Source: Hysterangium stoloniferum
Lineage: Eukaryota; Basidiomycota; Agaricomycetes; Hysterangiales; Hysterangiaceae
Assembly: GCA_015178975.1 (NCBI GenBank)
Contig: WHVD01000018.1
Coordinates: forward strand, 186,001-250,000
Reading direction: 5' to 3'
DNA length: 64,000 bases
In this document: positions 1 through 11,337 of the stretch, one piece after another
Layout of the letters: each line of letters starts with the position of its first letter
Position numbering within the stretch: the first letter of the stretch is position 1
Translations under genes and position numbers: made by a program
Notes under the pieces: model-generated
Told to the model about the DNA's origin: nothing
The model's database searches: none
Seen by the model: only the letters and a program-made list of their open reading frames with translations

Positions 1-1000
1 CAATGCATACAGACTCCCTATTACTGATGGGTTCCCTACAAACAATCTCAGCTTGATTGCATCTAGCATCCCATACAGTCCTGTCATAGTATTATCCTCT
101 CCCCAAATGATGCATTCAAAGCCAATACATCTCACAATGAAATGAATAGCTGTAAAACTTTGTGTGATCACATTTGGCTGCTTAAATAATCCAGTATAAT
201 CCCAGTTGAAAACAACCAGGAAGGATGCCAGAGGACAGTCAAAATAGGACTGCTTTCCTGCCAGATACTTGCAGAGTAAGAGTGACTTCATCAGTGTATG
301 AAGCCTTGCTTGTATATCCCTGTCTGCAACATTCCCTTAGTAGTCTCTCAGATCAGCCCAGAAACTCTTGAACATTATCTTTTGCTCTGTCCTCAATGGC
401 AACTCAAACATTCCACTATGAGATGAGAGACTGCGATGAATCATGAGCAAAAATGATGCCATGACACTTGCATATTGCTGGTGTGTCTCTTCCATCTACA
501 TGCCATCAAAGCTTTGGCTAGTAAGTGTACTTGAAATTATATAAAATAAAAATAAATTATTTGAGAAAAATAAAACACATTAACCACTGACATACTTGAA
601 TAGGAAGCATTGTAATCATCTTCCTTGCATGTCCAAGATAAGAACCTATGGTCACCAGGATCCATAACTCTTCTTCCTTCACTGTCTTCAAATCCCTCAT
701 AGGCTGGACTTTCTCTGGATCCAAGTCTTGCACAAACTGTAACCACCTGACTTTGTGCAGCCATGATGGAATTGCTCTAGCTGCTGTTGAAAGGGGGATA
801 GGCTGTAGAGGCTCAGGCTTCAGGCTCTTCTTCCAAAGCTCTAATGTATGTCTCCCATTTGTTTGTCTGTGCCATCTGCAAGTAATGGCCAATAATCTTG
901 CAAAATTCGAACATAGCCAAATTTGCTGTCCTACTATCCAATCAAATCTGCTATACAGTATGCCCTTGCCCTTGTGCTTAGCTCAGTAATGTGCCTTGAG
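1..1000 (-). pseudogene. Degenerate transposon-like ORF (unassigned; possibly RecQ/TLH-associated repeat family)
   Basis: Read on the minus strand, this region gives two broken stretches of protein-like sequence. About 890-560 contains 'WLHKVRWLQFVQDLDPEKV'. About 530-1 contains 'YFDCPLASFLVVFNWD' and 'FTAIHFIVRCIGFECI'. Both are interrupted by stops, and the region is CpG-poor. The order and style recall the large multicopy fungal ORFs that accompany RecQ-like helicases, but I matched this from memory only and no catalytic motif is visible. It runs off the left edge, so the start of the element is not in view. Function not assigned; a transposon relic is the safest reading. Confidence 0.3.
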
Positions 1001-1330
1001 TGACTTCCTGTTACTAGCAATGTGTTTAAATATTCTGCACTGGTAGCAATCTGGGATAATATCTATGCCATGATATATTTCTACTGGGTTTTGTGGCTAA
1101 ATGTCTCTTATCTCATCTCCCAATCCAATAAAGTCAAACTCCACAGCCAATTCATCCCCAAAGTTCTTTGGTACACCCTTGATCTTGTGGTGCTTTTCAG
1201 CATGATTGACAGCAATTCTAGGAAATACAGCACAATGACAGCTCCACACACAAGTTCCCACAACTATTAATCAAGTTTTTGAATGGCGATGGAGAGGTTT
1301 TCAAATTGTGACAGAATTTTAAATGGTGAG

Positions 1331-1440
1331 GGTTTAGGGTTTAGGGTTCAATATGAGTCTCAAAAGAGAGGCATAGCAGCTCAATGGGACATACATGAAG
1401 TATGGAAACCATATAAAATATGAGAAAATATGAGCAATAG
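1331..1440 (+). repeat. Dispersed repeat R, copy 1
   Basis: Begins with GGTTTAGGGTTTAGGG and continues with 'agagaggcatagcagctc', then 'gtatggaaacca' and an A/T-rich tail. The same order of words recurs at 20971-21075. The two copies differ by point changes and small indels. The family is not identified; it may be part of an LTR or a SINE-like unit. Confidence 0.6.
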
Positions 1441-2060
1441 AGAAGAAGGTACAAGTCAAAGGTATCTAGGGATAAGTTAGATATAGGGCACTCACCTTTG
1501 CAGCAGAACCCCAACAAGGAAGGCAATATTCCAGAGGAGAGTGCAGAAGAGCACAGTGACAAGGATAAAAGGGGTAAAGCAAATAAGAGGTGAATAAGTG
1601 ACTTGTCTAAAATAAAGATAGATAAACAAAGAAAGGTATCAAAATCAAAGTTGCAAGGTAGAAGATCATAACTCAGGTTTACAATGCAATCAAGCCAAAC
1701 TAAGGGCAGGATATGATAGAGGTGAGTTAGAGGATAGTGACAAGTATTGAGACTTGATAGTTTGGATAGAGGGATGACCGGATAAGTCAGTATTCAGGAA
1801 ATGGAGTGGTAGAGGCCCACTATTTTATATGTTGAGAGATATTGTTTATAGAAAAGGAAATGGCTTTATTGGCAGATAGGGTTTGATAGTTGTTATCCAG
1901 GAAGTAGGATATTGATGGGAGTGATAAGATTTTGATGGACATTAGCCAGGATTTTGGCATTATGTTTCCTGAGAAACTCAAAATGGATGGGACCTGCTTA
2001 TGTAATAGAGATTATGTAAGCAGAATGAATATATTTCTATGGAGTTAGATTAACAAAATA
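1441..2060. other. Gene-free stretch, CpG-poor
   Basis: No ORF, domain or repeat that I can name. Composition matches the surrounding degenerate transposon DNA. Confidence 0.4.
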
Positions 2061-2062
2061 TT

Positions 2063-2440
2063 GTTTACAGCACAACAGAGTTTGTTTTCAAGTAAAAACT
2101 TGGTTTGTTAAATATTGTTAGATATGACAGAATATATTGAGATATTGTCTGTGATAATAAGGATTCCCTGGAGGTCAGAACCTTGTTTTTCAAATATTTA
2201 TATTTAACTGATAAAGAGTTGTTTATAATGCAACAGAAATTGATTTCTTGGTTTGTTAAATATTGCAAAATATGACACAATATATTAAGATGTTATTTGT
2301 GAGATAATAAGGATTTTTTCCAAGTAAAAGACTGTTATAATAAATATTTATAGAGAACTCAGAATATATAATAGAATATTGTTTGTAGTACAAGAAGGAT
2401 TATTCTTAAATTGAGAGATTGATTTGTTATCATTTGTCAC
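2063..2440 (+). repeat. AT-rich tandem repeat, about 3 x 159 bp, degenerate
   Basis: Units start near 2063, 2221 and 2381, each with a 'gttt-a-agcaacaga'-like word. The first two then share 'ttggtttgttaaatattg', 'atatgacanaatatatt' and 'gataataaggatt'. The third unit is weaker. No coding potential is seen. Confidence 0.55.
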
Positions 2441-4180
2441 AAGGATGCACAAGAGAGACTTCAAATACACCTGATGAATTGCAAATGCAGATTCTATCCA
2501 TATCTCTCAACATGTTGATGTCACATATCAAATGCTCATCTCTGGAAACCTTTTTGAGTGTGATGGAGGCCTGTATGACTTAAAATGAAGAAGGGAGGTG
2601 GATGTGAAACACATGAAGTGTGAGAACTCAGACACAGACAGACATGAACGAGCGAATGCAAATTTCACCAGCATGCACTATGGACCCACAATGGTACACA
2701 ACTTGTAGCTACTGTGCTGAGTCACTAAATCTAACAGTATGGGTTTGTGTGACTATGAAGGGAAGAGAATAATAAAACAAGAAGAGGGATGTATGGGGTT
2801 ATGTTGCCAACACAAAACCTCAACGAGGAGCTTCTTGATCTTCTTGATGACATTGGGGATGTGTGGTGCCACAGGCACTGGTGGCATCAGTATGTTGGTA
2901 GATAATGTCGAAGAGGGTTATACATCATCCCCAGCCACTCCCATATTTGTGCACAAAGGCCACCTCTTTGCTAGTAGCTGTTGCATTGGGGGGATCAACA
3001 TCCATGGCATCATCAATCAACACCACTTCCTTCTCAACCTCTTCTAAAATCTGATACCCAATGCCTGCACCAACACTGGATGGGCCCCCTGGAGTTTTGG
3101 ATGAAGTGGTGGTCTCAGTGGCATATGTAATGTGGAATCCCTTGGGACATTTTCTTTTAGTGATGGGGGCTCCATGGGATTTGGAGGCAGGCCAAGTGCA
3201 GATGGAATATTTCTAGTGGATAATGGAACAGTGTCATAGAGGATAAGTAGCATGGGAAGGAACAGGTCTTACCAACATCCACCCATCTTTAACAATTCCA
3301 ACCACAACCCATATGACAGAATGTATTGGTTATGAAGGAAGACAGCTGGATGAGCATAGTGTTGGCTTGTCCAAATCTTGGTCCCAGACGAAGACACCTG
3401 GATGAGTTGTGTTTCACTGGAGGAACTGGTGCTCATCCTGGAAGAGTACAACCAATGGAAGAACAGAGAAGTAGTATTGGAAAAGAGTGGTTGTGTCTCC
3501 CATGTCAGATTGTTCAGCATGAGAGCCACACAATAAAGAGAAGGATAAACAATTTGTGTGAGATTCAGATCGGTGATACCAAGATGTCACCATGACATCA
3601 TATGGTCCCTGTAAGCTATGTGGGGGAGTGCCAGGCCCATATGATATCACTGCATTGTGTGAGAGCTGCACGATAAAGAGAAGAATAAATGTGAATTTGG
3701 TATTTCCACCACATCAGGTAATGCTTCAACACACCTACATATCATAGATGATTGGTCTATGACGAACCCATTGATGACAAGTGGGACATGTACTATGCCT
3801 CCCAGATGAGGAGGAAATTATGGCTATTGCAGGACTACAAAATGAGATATCCCACCATGCCCATAACAATTGCAATTTAGTTGGGTAGGTATCATGGGAT
3901 TTTATTGGCAAAAACCTATTCACATGATCAAGAACTCTGGAAGAGGTCACTTTATCGATCCTGGAATGGTCTGAGAGCTGACAATTCTGATGGAAAGAGG
4001 AAGAACAGCAATAAAAAGGGAATTGTTTATTCAACTAGTAGACCTGCTTAGCATACATCCTAATATGTTGCAAATTTTGTATGTACTGATTAGACATCAT
4101 CATGCTGTCCCCAAGGTTGACTATTGATACCTATACATTCAGATCTTAGAACATTCTCTCTATGAAAGGTCACCAAATGT
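2441..4180. other. Degenerate repeat DNA without an assignable gene
   Basis: Only short, uninterpretable ORFs occur. A local duplication is visible: 'cacaataaagagaaggata' near 3530 and a near copy near 3670. The right part leads into the gypsy integrase remnant at about 4190, so some of it may be decayed pol sequence upstream of the integrase, but no RT or RNase H motif survives. Confidence 0.35.
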
Positions 4181-4189
4181 GGTAACAAC

Positions 4190-5590
4190 TACTTCCCATT
4201 ATTTTTTTGGCAAGAGTAAACTGCTATACTTCTGAGATTTGGACTGGAAAAGTCGAACATGTATTCCCAACAATATCACACCTACCATACTCAAGCTAAT
4301 ACATGACAATCCCTTCAAAGGAGCCCATGCAGGAGGACATTGATTATTTCAGCTGATGAAGGACCTATTCTTCTGGCCTCAAATGCTACAGGACTGCATG
4401 GTGTATGCTCACAGCTGTGACATATCCCAGAAAACCAAAGCTGATCATACTGCATGACAAGGAGCACTTAGACCCACAAATGTACCCTCTAGACCATTTG
4501 AAGTCATTTCGATGGACTTAATGACTGGATTACCCATCCTCTGGAGAGGATGCACATTCAGCCATCTTGATTGTGGTAGACAAACTCATGTGTTTTGTTA
4601 TCTGTGAACCTATAACTTTGGATCTGTCAGTAGAGGGATTTGTGCAAATATTTCTAAACAAGGTAGCCACCCCCTTTGGACTGCCTTCGAGGATAATCTG
4701 TGATTGGGATAAGAGATGGACCTGTAGGTTTTGGAGAGAAGTTTGCAAGGTATATGGAAGTGCACTCATGGTATCCTCATCCACCATCCACAAACCAACA
4801 CCCAAACAGAGAACACAAATGCTATTGTAGAACAGATGTTATGGGCTTATTGCACCTCCTTGAAGAAGGAATGGTCCAAATAGACTCAAGTAGTCACTCA
4901 CACCTACAATTTGATGGTTCATAGCTCAATGAACTATGCACCAACCTTCTTATTAATGGGATATGTACTGAGAGGAATGTCTCATTGCCTGGGAGGGGAT
5001 GACTCAGTAGCTCCTAGAGAGCTATTGGACAGTCTGATGGCAGACCAATGGATCCTGGAACTAGAAAATCACTGACAAGTAGCAAGAGATTCAATCACAT
5101 GGGCCCAAGAAACCCAAGCTCGTAGTTACAATAAGAAACAGAGACTTGTGAAAGAAATCATGGTAGGAGACTACATATTAACCAATCCCCATTCCCTCGA
5201 ACTCATTGAAGCTAAAGGAATTGGGAGGAGACTCATACAGAGACAGGTGGGACTGTTCAAAGTCTTAGAAAAGATCAACTCCCAAGTTTTCCAACTTACA
5301 TAGGATACCTTCCGAATATCAAATGCACCCAGTAATCAACAGAGATCACCTTAAGAAAACCAGTTCTCCCCCAAGGAATTTGGACAAAGGGCATGGCTTG
5401 AGAACCCTAGGGAGCTAAACAACAAGGAAGAGGAGTAAGAAGTCAAGGCCATTGTAGGATGTAAGGAACATCAAAATTGATTACTCTTCCAAGTACAATG
5501 GAAAGGATAAGGACCAGAAGAGGATACTTGGCTAAACAGTAACAACCTTTGAAATGCTCCCACTCTTCCCAGGGCCTACAAAGTGATCTA
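4190..5590 (+). pseudogene. Ty3/gypsy pol remnant: integrase to chromodomain-like tail
   Basis: On the + strand, in shifting frames, one can read integrase pieces: 'LIHDNPFKGAHAGGH' and 'LMKDLFFWPQMLQDCMVYAH' (HHCC zinc-binding region), 'RPFEVISMDLMTGLP' (entry to the DDE core), then 'YNKKQRLVKEIMVGDYIL' and 'GIGRRLIQRQVGLFKVL'. The end has 'VKAIVGC', 'LLFQVQWKG' and 'GPEEDTWLNSNNL', the form of a retrotransposon chromodomain. Many stops and frameshifts are present, and protease, RT and RNase H are not visible. It belongs to a different subfamily from the other gypsy copies in the window. Dead chromovirus fragment. Confidence 0.7.
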
Positions 5591-5729
5591 CCAGATTTGA
5601 TAAAATAAAATATTATTCATTATCCTACTCCTACTGAACTAATAATCTATCACCTTTTCCTCTCTCCTCCCCTCGGTTTCTCTACTTCAACAACCCAGTG
5701 GAGTTTTAATTAATATAAAAGAAATGTAA

Positions 5730-6690
5730 ATTTGCTAAGAAAATTTCATCTCTCTTTCTTTCCTAACCCCACAATGAACACACAAGCAATTGCATCATAT
5801 CACAGGAACAAGGCAAGCCTAGGTTCCCTAACTTCAAGAGGATACCTCAACCTCAGACTACTGTTCCTCCCACTCCCTCATCTTGTACAGAAAATGTCAA
5901 GCATCAGGAGAGCAACTCCAAGACTCCACCATCAATATGTATATCCAACTTTGACAAGTGACAGGAATGAAATCCCTTCTGCACCACAGGCCCTCCCCCC
6001 AAACTGAAGTTCCCTAACTTCAAAAGGATATATCAACCTCAGACAATCTCCCTTGTCTCGTACAGAAGATGTTGAGTACTATGGGAGTAACCAGGAAGCT
6101 TCATCATTGACTTCTCGGGCAATGATGAGCTACACTAGGGGAAATCCCGCCAAACTCTGGGAGAATCCCACCAGTGACTGGAGTGAACCCCCCCCCAGTA
6201 CTGCACAGCATATTCCCTTCTACTGAGGAGGAGATCCAATCTCAACAATGGAGCAAGGAATTCCACTGGGGGGCTCAAGAGGAACTAAAGGAAATAAAAA
6301 GAAAAAGGAGGGTGGAATATCTAGAACATCAATGAGGGATGGGTGCCAAGGTCGGAGTCCCCTCCAGACAGATATGTAGGGAATGGAGAAGGAGGGAAGG
6401 GAACAACAATCCTCTGGTCATCACCCCTCCCCCAGGCCAGAAATGGATGGATTTCATTGAACCTGATTGTATTCATGGGGGCACACCATGTGTCCAAGCC
6501 ATAGGAAACAAGAGTAAGAAGGGATGGGATGGGGTTACATTTTATGATTGAGAAAGGGTTAGAAGAATCAAACTACAGCACATTGACTTGCAATGGGGAG
6601 ATGGAGTTGAACTACCTCCAAAACATCTTGAATGACATGACCCCGAAGAAAGGACTTATCAAATGGGACCCATAGATTCATCATCTGACA
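5730..6690 (+). repeat. Post-pol region with an internal ~186-bp tandem duplication
   Basis: Lies just downstream of the chromodomain remnant. 'ccctaacttcaagaggata' near 5828 recurs as 'ccctaacttcaaaaggata' near 6013, followed in both by 'caacctcagac' and 'gtacagaa-atgt'. This gives two diverged units of about 186 bp. Short ORFs here (e.g. 6339-6551) show no recognisable domain. Confidence 0.5.
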
Positions 6691-8030
6691 CACACACTCT
6701 CTATATACCTATGTATATATACTTATAAAAAAAAGTCAGGATATGCTAAAATGGCTACCTTGTTCTTTTTTTGTCCTACAGAGTGTGCAGCAATGTCTCA
6801 CCAAGATATGTCAAAGTAGTCAAGCTGAAGTTATCACTGTATTTTTACCTGTGCTTTTTCTGCCAGGACATTTGACACAAATAGTCATTCCCTTGTTTCA
6901 CAAAACCTGGCATGATGTCTCGGATAATGTAAACTAGCAGTGGCAATGAGCAATTTACAATGAGCAATCTGGACCCACCACTCCAAGTTGCCATATTCTC
7001 ACTTCTGTTCAAAGTGACGAAAGTTCATGTGTACACCCAATTGATTTTGATACTTATATGTACTGCTTCATCTCCTTTCCTCTCATTTATGCTGCAGACT
7101 TCAATGTGTTGCATTTTGAGCATTATACAAGTACATGTTCTTATGTTCCCCTCTCTGTCTCATTGTTCCACATTCCTATTGTCCCCCCCCTTTAGGATTC
7201 TATTGTTCTTATGGTTTATATATGTAGCTACATGCTAACAGCGCACCCTTGCCTGTTTGTGAGGCTCCCTGCTCTGTTAGATCAAAGTCCATCTCATCCC
7301 AACAGTGTGCTTTGAGTCCTGGACCTAAATCATGTGGGTTTATGGGATTAATGGGTCATATCACAAGGTCAAAGTATAAAATCTAGATAGGTATAAACTA
7401 TGTAAATTATATTTCCCAAAATTTGGAAGCATATTTCATATTATGGCTACCTGAGAAAAATCTACACATACATCAAATATAGGAAAAGTCCCATCAATAA
7501 GTGGAAGATTTGAACACGGCTCCAGCACCAGTGAATTAATACCACAAACACCCATGTGAACGGGAATACCACGGAAAAGAATTCTATCGTCCAAGGGAAG
7601 TGGTTTCTTGCAATACCTATCAATCCAGGAATTGTAAACAGTGCTTTGGTGTTAAAAGTAGTAGATGGTCTTCTGAGGGAGGTATTGGCAAGTACATATT
7701 AAACGGGGCCTATAGACCCCATGAGGATAGTTGACAATACTGGCTGCAGCCAGTATTTGATGAACTAATGCTGGTAATTGGCTTTCAGGCACCGAAACAT
7801 GGGGAAACAGATACAGTCGTACTGCAAATAGCATACATTAAATCATGGGAGGTGCCGGATGTGGGAAAGAGGAGTAAGCTCATCATACGCGTGAGATTGG
7901 TGTTCTCCTTGACCTCAGGATTCACAGCCCACATGATACCCCAATGTAGAACTACTTGGATTCTAAACCCTACAATCACATGTCAACCAGTGCTTATCCA
8001 ACACTTAGGGTGTACATATGTAGCTTACCA
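6691..8030. other. No gene assigned; possible host-gene scrap on minus strand at 7380-7960
   Basis: On the minus strand 7640-7440 reads 'LPLDDRILFRGIPVHMGV' followed by a continuing protein-like frame, and 7834-7652 holds a 60-aa ORF. Codon use looks protein-like, but I recognise no family. 6700-7380 shows nothing beyond AT-rich low-complexity sequence. Confidence 0.3.
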
Positions 8031-8032
8031 GT

Positions 8033-8398
8033 ATAACCCCCCTCTCCAAACATTTTAGGATCCTTAGTAGAGCCTTATTTTCTATAAACTCCAACAATCA
8101 TTTATTCAATCTTTCTAAGAGTTAAAATTGGGTGGGGATCTTTTGAGGATCCTAAAGTTCTTTGGATTCTAAACCCTACAACAACAATTTTTTCCGACGG
8201 CTACGTGTGAATACTGCTCCCTATGCGATTTCGATGGTCTTCTGTTACTTGAGTACGTGATAGAGACACACAGATCTCAGCAGGACTCACACCAACCTCA
8301 TACATAATAATGCCTACCTACAAATTTTCAGATTTTAATTGCGGTGCCGCGTGAAATATCCAACATTTTCTCAGGGGGACCGTAGGGGGGGGGGGGGG
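8033..8398 (+). repeat. Left long terminal inverted repeat of the tyrosinase-bearing island
   Basis: Reverse complement of 10854-11337. The inner ~254 bp (8145-8398) match the right arm almost base for base; the one substitution I see is at about 8322 (CpA versus CpG in the partner). The inner edge is a G14 tract (8385-8398) opposite a C8 tract (10854-10861). The outer part (8033-8145) is more diverged. The right arm has an extra ~106-bp unit near 11102-11208. I could not define a clean target-site duplication. Confidence 0.85.
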
Positions 8399-10499
8399 CG
8401 TGCTGCAAAGAAACTTAGATTTCCGTAAGTGACCTCACTACGTGTCAGACTTCAATTCTGCTTAGGATTACTTTCCTCTCAAGTTTCTGGGACTGGGCAG
8501 AAAAACGGGTGGAGATTGATGGTCTGCCGGAGGTACTACATTCTGATGAGATCAGAGTCAGGGTTCCAGGAGAGAAAACCATACCTGTTCCGAATCCCTT
8601 GGCATGGATGCCTCTGCCCAGTTCTATGGATGATTTTAAGGATCGACCTCTTAAACTCAAAGATGTGGGTGTTCCAGTTTCCCGTCATCATATGAAAAAT
8701 CCGCTAACACTTCCGATGTTATTTACGGTGTTAGGGAGAAACGACAGCGTATTACACGAAATGGAAGCGAACGTATAGATATGCAGAAAGCAAGGAAGTT
8801 GACCCAGAGACCAATATCAAGCAACTTCAAGCGTACATTAGGCTTAGTTCATTCATCATGGCCGCTGCTAAACCTTTCTTGATAGAAAAGTAAAGACAGA
8901 GGCCAGAGGGTTGAGGAGCAAAGTATCTCTTCTCTTTACGGCCAGTACGCAAGCCGATTCCGTACAAACGTACATTTTGGTATAATTATGTCTCTTCTTC
9001 GGGATCTCACATTTGCGTAGGTGGGATGAATTTTCGTGTACCTCGACGCAATCGTTGCGGGCAAAGAATTTTCAGAATTTTGGATCATTGGAAGGTGTTC
9101 ATAACAACGTCCATGGTATCTTGGTATGTAGCTCTCCCATCCTTAATTAGCCTGATTTTACCAAATTGCAGGGTGGGAACGGACATATGGTACCGTTCTT
9201 GTTTGTCAAATCGGACAAATATCTACTAATAACCCTCTGTGAAACGTAGACAGATCCCGACTATGTATGTTCTTAAAGATTTTCCTTTCACTGCCGCTAA
9301 TATATTATATTTTTTGTTACGTAGGCAGCCTTCGACCCCATATTTTTCCGTACGTGTCTCCATCACAGGAGTGTCAACTCCCCTGACAGGATTATTTCCT
9401 ATTCTCAAGTTCACCATTGCAACGTGGATCGTCTATGTATGTTTCATCATCCCCTACCAAGGTTAAAAAACTTAATTTTCTCTATCACAGACGCACTGTG
9501 GGAATATTGCTACCCAGACGTTTGGATGGGTGACGGGTATTCCAACGACAACGGCGGGAAGAATCCCTGGTATCAGGTCCGTTTTGATCAACTTTCAGAT
9601 CTTTTCCTACCCATAACAAAATTTGCAGGCACGCGGAACCTACGTCCAAGTATATAACGGGCCACTGAGCTCGAAGACCGCCCTGGCACCATTCCGCACT
9701 GATAAGGGCGAATACTGGACATCCGAACAGGCTCGATTCCTTGACGAAAAGGCTAAATGTACGTTATTGAATCTCATCAGTTATTATGGAGGACTTACTG
9801 TTGCTGGTGTCAGATTATTCCTACCCAAAGATTGCAGGAATCAAGGTCGACGAGTCCGCGACGCCACAGCAACGTATCGACGGTCTTCTAGCACTCCAGA
9901 AATACTACGGCCTCGACCTACGTGTGGAGAATAAAGAGCTGAATTTTCACGATAACCCTCTATTCACCCTGAAGCCGAAGACAAGTGAAAGCCAATTACC
10001 GCTGCCTGGATACCGACACTTCATCGTAGTGGTTCAGCTTGTCGAACACGCTTTCAATGGGCCTTACAGCTTCAGATTGTACCACGATGAGCGGCCTGAC
10101 GACAATATCAAGCCCGTTCTTGTCGGCTCCGTCGATGTCTTCGCCCGTACCGATACCTCACAATGCGAGGGGTGCTCCAACCGTAGGAACGCGGGCACGA
10201 TCGTCCGTGATGTTATCAGTCTTAGCGCACGCGATGTCAACTCTATTATCAAGCTGCTCCCCACTCTGGATGACCCAAAGGCGTCTCAGGAGCAATTAGT
10301 TAAGCATATGAAATTGGCACTTAGTGCCATTCTAGAGAATCAAAGTGGTGACCAAATGGCTGGCGTGGGCCTGCACATTAAAGAATTGGGTTTTAACGGT
10401 GAAACGGTGCCAATGCCAGACCATTTGGTTCCTGTGAAGGTTACCCTTCTTTCATCAGCGGGTTGCTACTCGACTTCTGGAGGACCTGTACGATTTTGA
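8399..10499 (+). pseudogene. Tyrosinase (polyphenol oxidase), 5'-truncated, captured between inverted repeats
   Basis: Fungal tyrosinases are type-3 copper enzymes that oxidise monophenols and diphenols to quinones. Spliced by eye, the frame enters in mid-exon at the G tract and gives 'AAKKLRFP' + 'FWDWAEKRVE' (intron 8425-8483). It then gives 'KWKRTYRYAESKEVDPET', 'SLEGVHNNVHGIL' (exon end 9123), an 18-nt exon 'GGNGHM' (9172-9189), 'AAFDPIFF' (9325-9349) and 'LHHCNVDRLY' (9410-9436). The last two form the CuB signature with its HH pair. 'ALWEYCYPDVWMGDGY' follows, then 'RTDKGEYWTS' and the C-terminal domain in one long exon (from about 9820), with a 'CEGC' CxxC motif and TGA at 10497. I saw no stop or frameshift in the exons I could join; the join near 8700 is unresolved. 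The N-terminus with the CuA histidines is missing, so a working enzyme is not expected. G+C is higher than in the flanking transposon DNA. Confidence 0.85.
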
Positions 10500-10853
10500 T
10501 TAAAATTAAATGGGTGGGATTTCACTGATAGATCACTTTGTAGGCTCATTTCGCTGGTTGGATCAACCATGGTGAGGTGTTTGAGGTTTGTTTATTTTTT
10601 TCAAAAACGGAATCATTAGGAGACTGACTGTTTATTTTGATAGAGTGGCCATCTTGATTGGAAAATGTGTGAGAAATTCGCTTGAACCAACGTCGGAATG
10701 TAGAAATAGACCCAATGTCCTTAAGGCATTTCCCGATTGATTGTCATTTGATAGGACATCCCTTGGTAGCGAACATCAACGCACCGGAGGTGCTGTCCCT
10801 AACAAGACATAAAAAATAAGCCATTTCATGTGTGCGTGAATTTCCAAATACGT
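10500..10853 (+). other. 3' flank of the captured tyrosinase
   Basis: About 350 bp of non-repetitive, CpG-containing sequence between the tyrosinase stop and the right inverted repeat. Probably the original 3' UTR and downstream DNA carried along with the gene (inference). No ORF. Confidence 0.5.
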
Positions 10854-11337
10854 CCCCCCCCTACGGTCCCCCTGAGAAAATGTTGGATATTTCACGCGGC
10901 ACCGCAATTAAAATCTGAAAATTCGTAGGTAGGCATTATTATGTATGAGGTTGGTGTGAGTCCTGCTGAGATCTGTGTGTCTCTATCACGTACTCAAGTA
11001 ACAGAAGACCATCGAAATCGCATAGGGAGCAGTATTCACACGTAGCCGTCGGAAAAAATTGTTGTTGTAGGGTTTAGAATCCAAAGAACTTTAGGATCCT
11101 CAGTAAAGACTTATTTTATATAAACTCCGCCAATGACTCATCAGATCCTTAACTGATTTCAAGTCAGTTGAGGATCCAACCTGTGATTGGCGGGTTTGGA
11201 ATCCAACAAACTTTAGGATCCTCAAAACATCCCTATCCAATTTTAATTCTTAGAAGGATTGAATAAATGATTGTTGGAGTTTATATAAAACAAGGCTCTA
11301 CTAAGGATCCTAAAATTTTTGGAGAGAGGGGTTATAC
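10854..11337 (-). repeat. Right long terminal inverted repeat of the tyrosinase-bearing island
   Basis: Partner of 8033-8398. Read as reverse complement it begins 'gtataacccctctctcc' like the left arm. Inside it, 11085-11135 and 11265-11320 are themselves inverted copies of a 'taggatcct..ttttatataaactcc' word, so the outer part of this arm is a smaller palindromic unit. It ends exactly where a gypsy RT fragment begins. Confidence 0.85.

Noticed and set aside
1331-1350. Telomere repeat array
   Set aside because: Only about two TTTAGGG units, embedded in a dispersed repeat that also occurs at 20.97 kb; not a telomere end.
8399-10499. Functional tyrosinase gene or pigment gene cluster
   Set aside because: The CuA half is missing and the reading frame begins inside an exon at the inverted repeat; neighbours are transposon remnants, not pathway genes.
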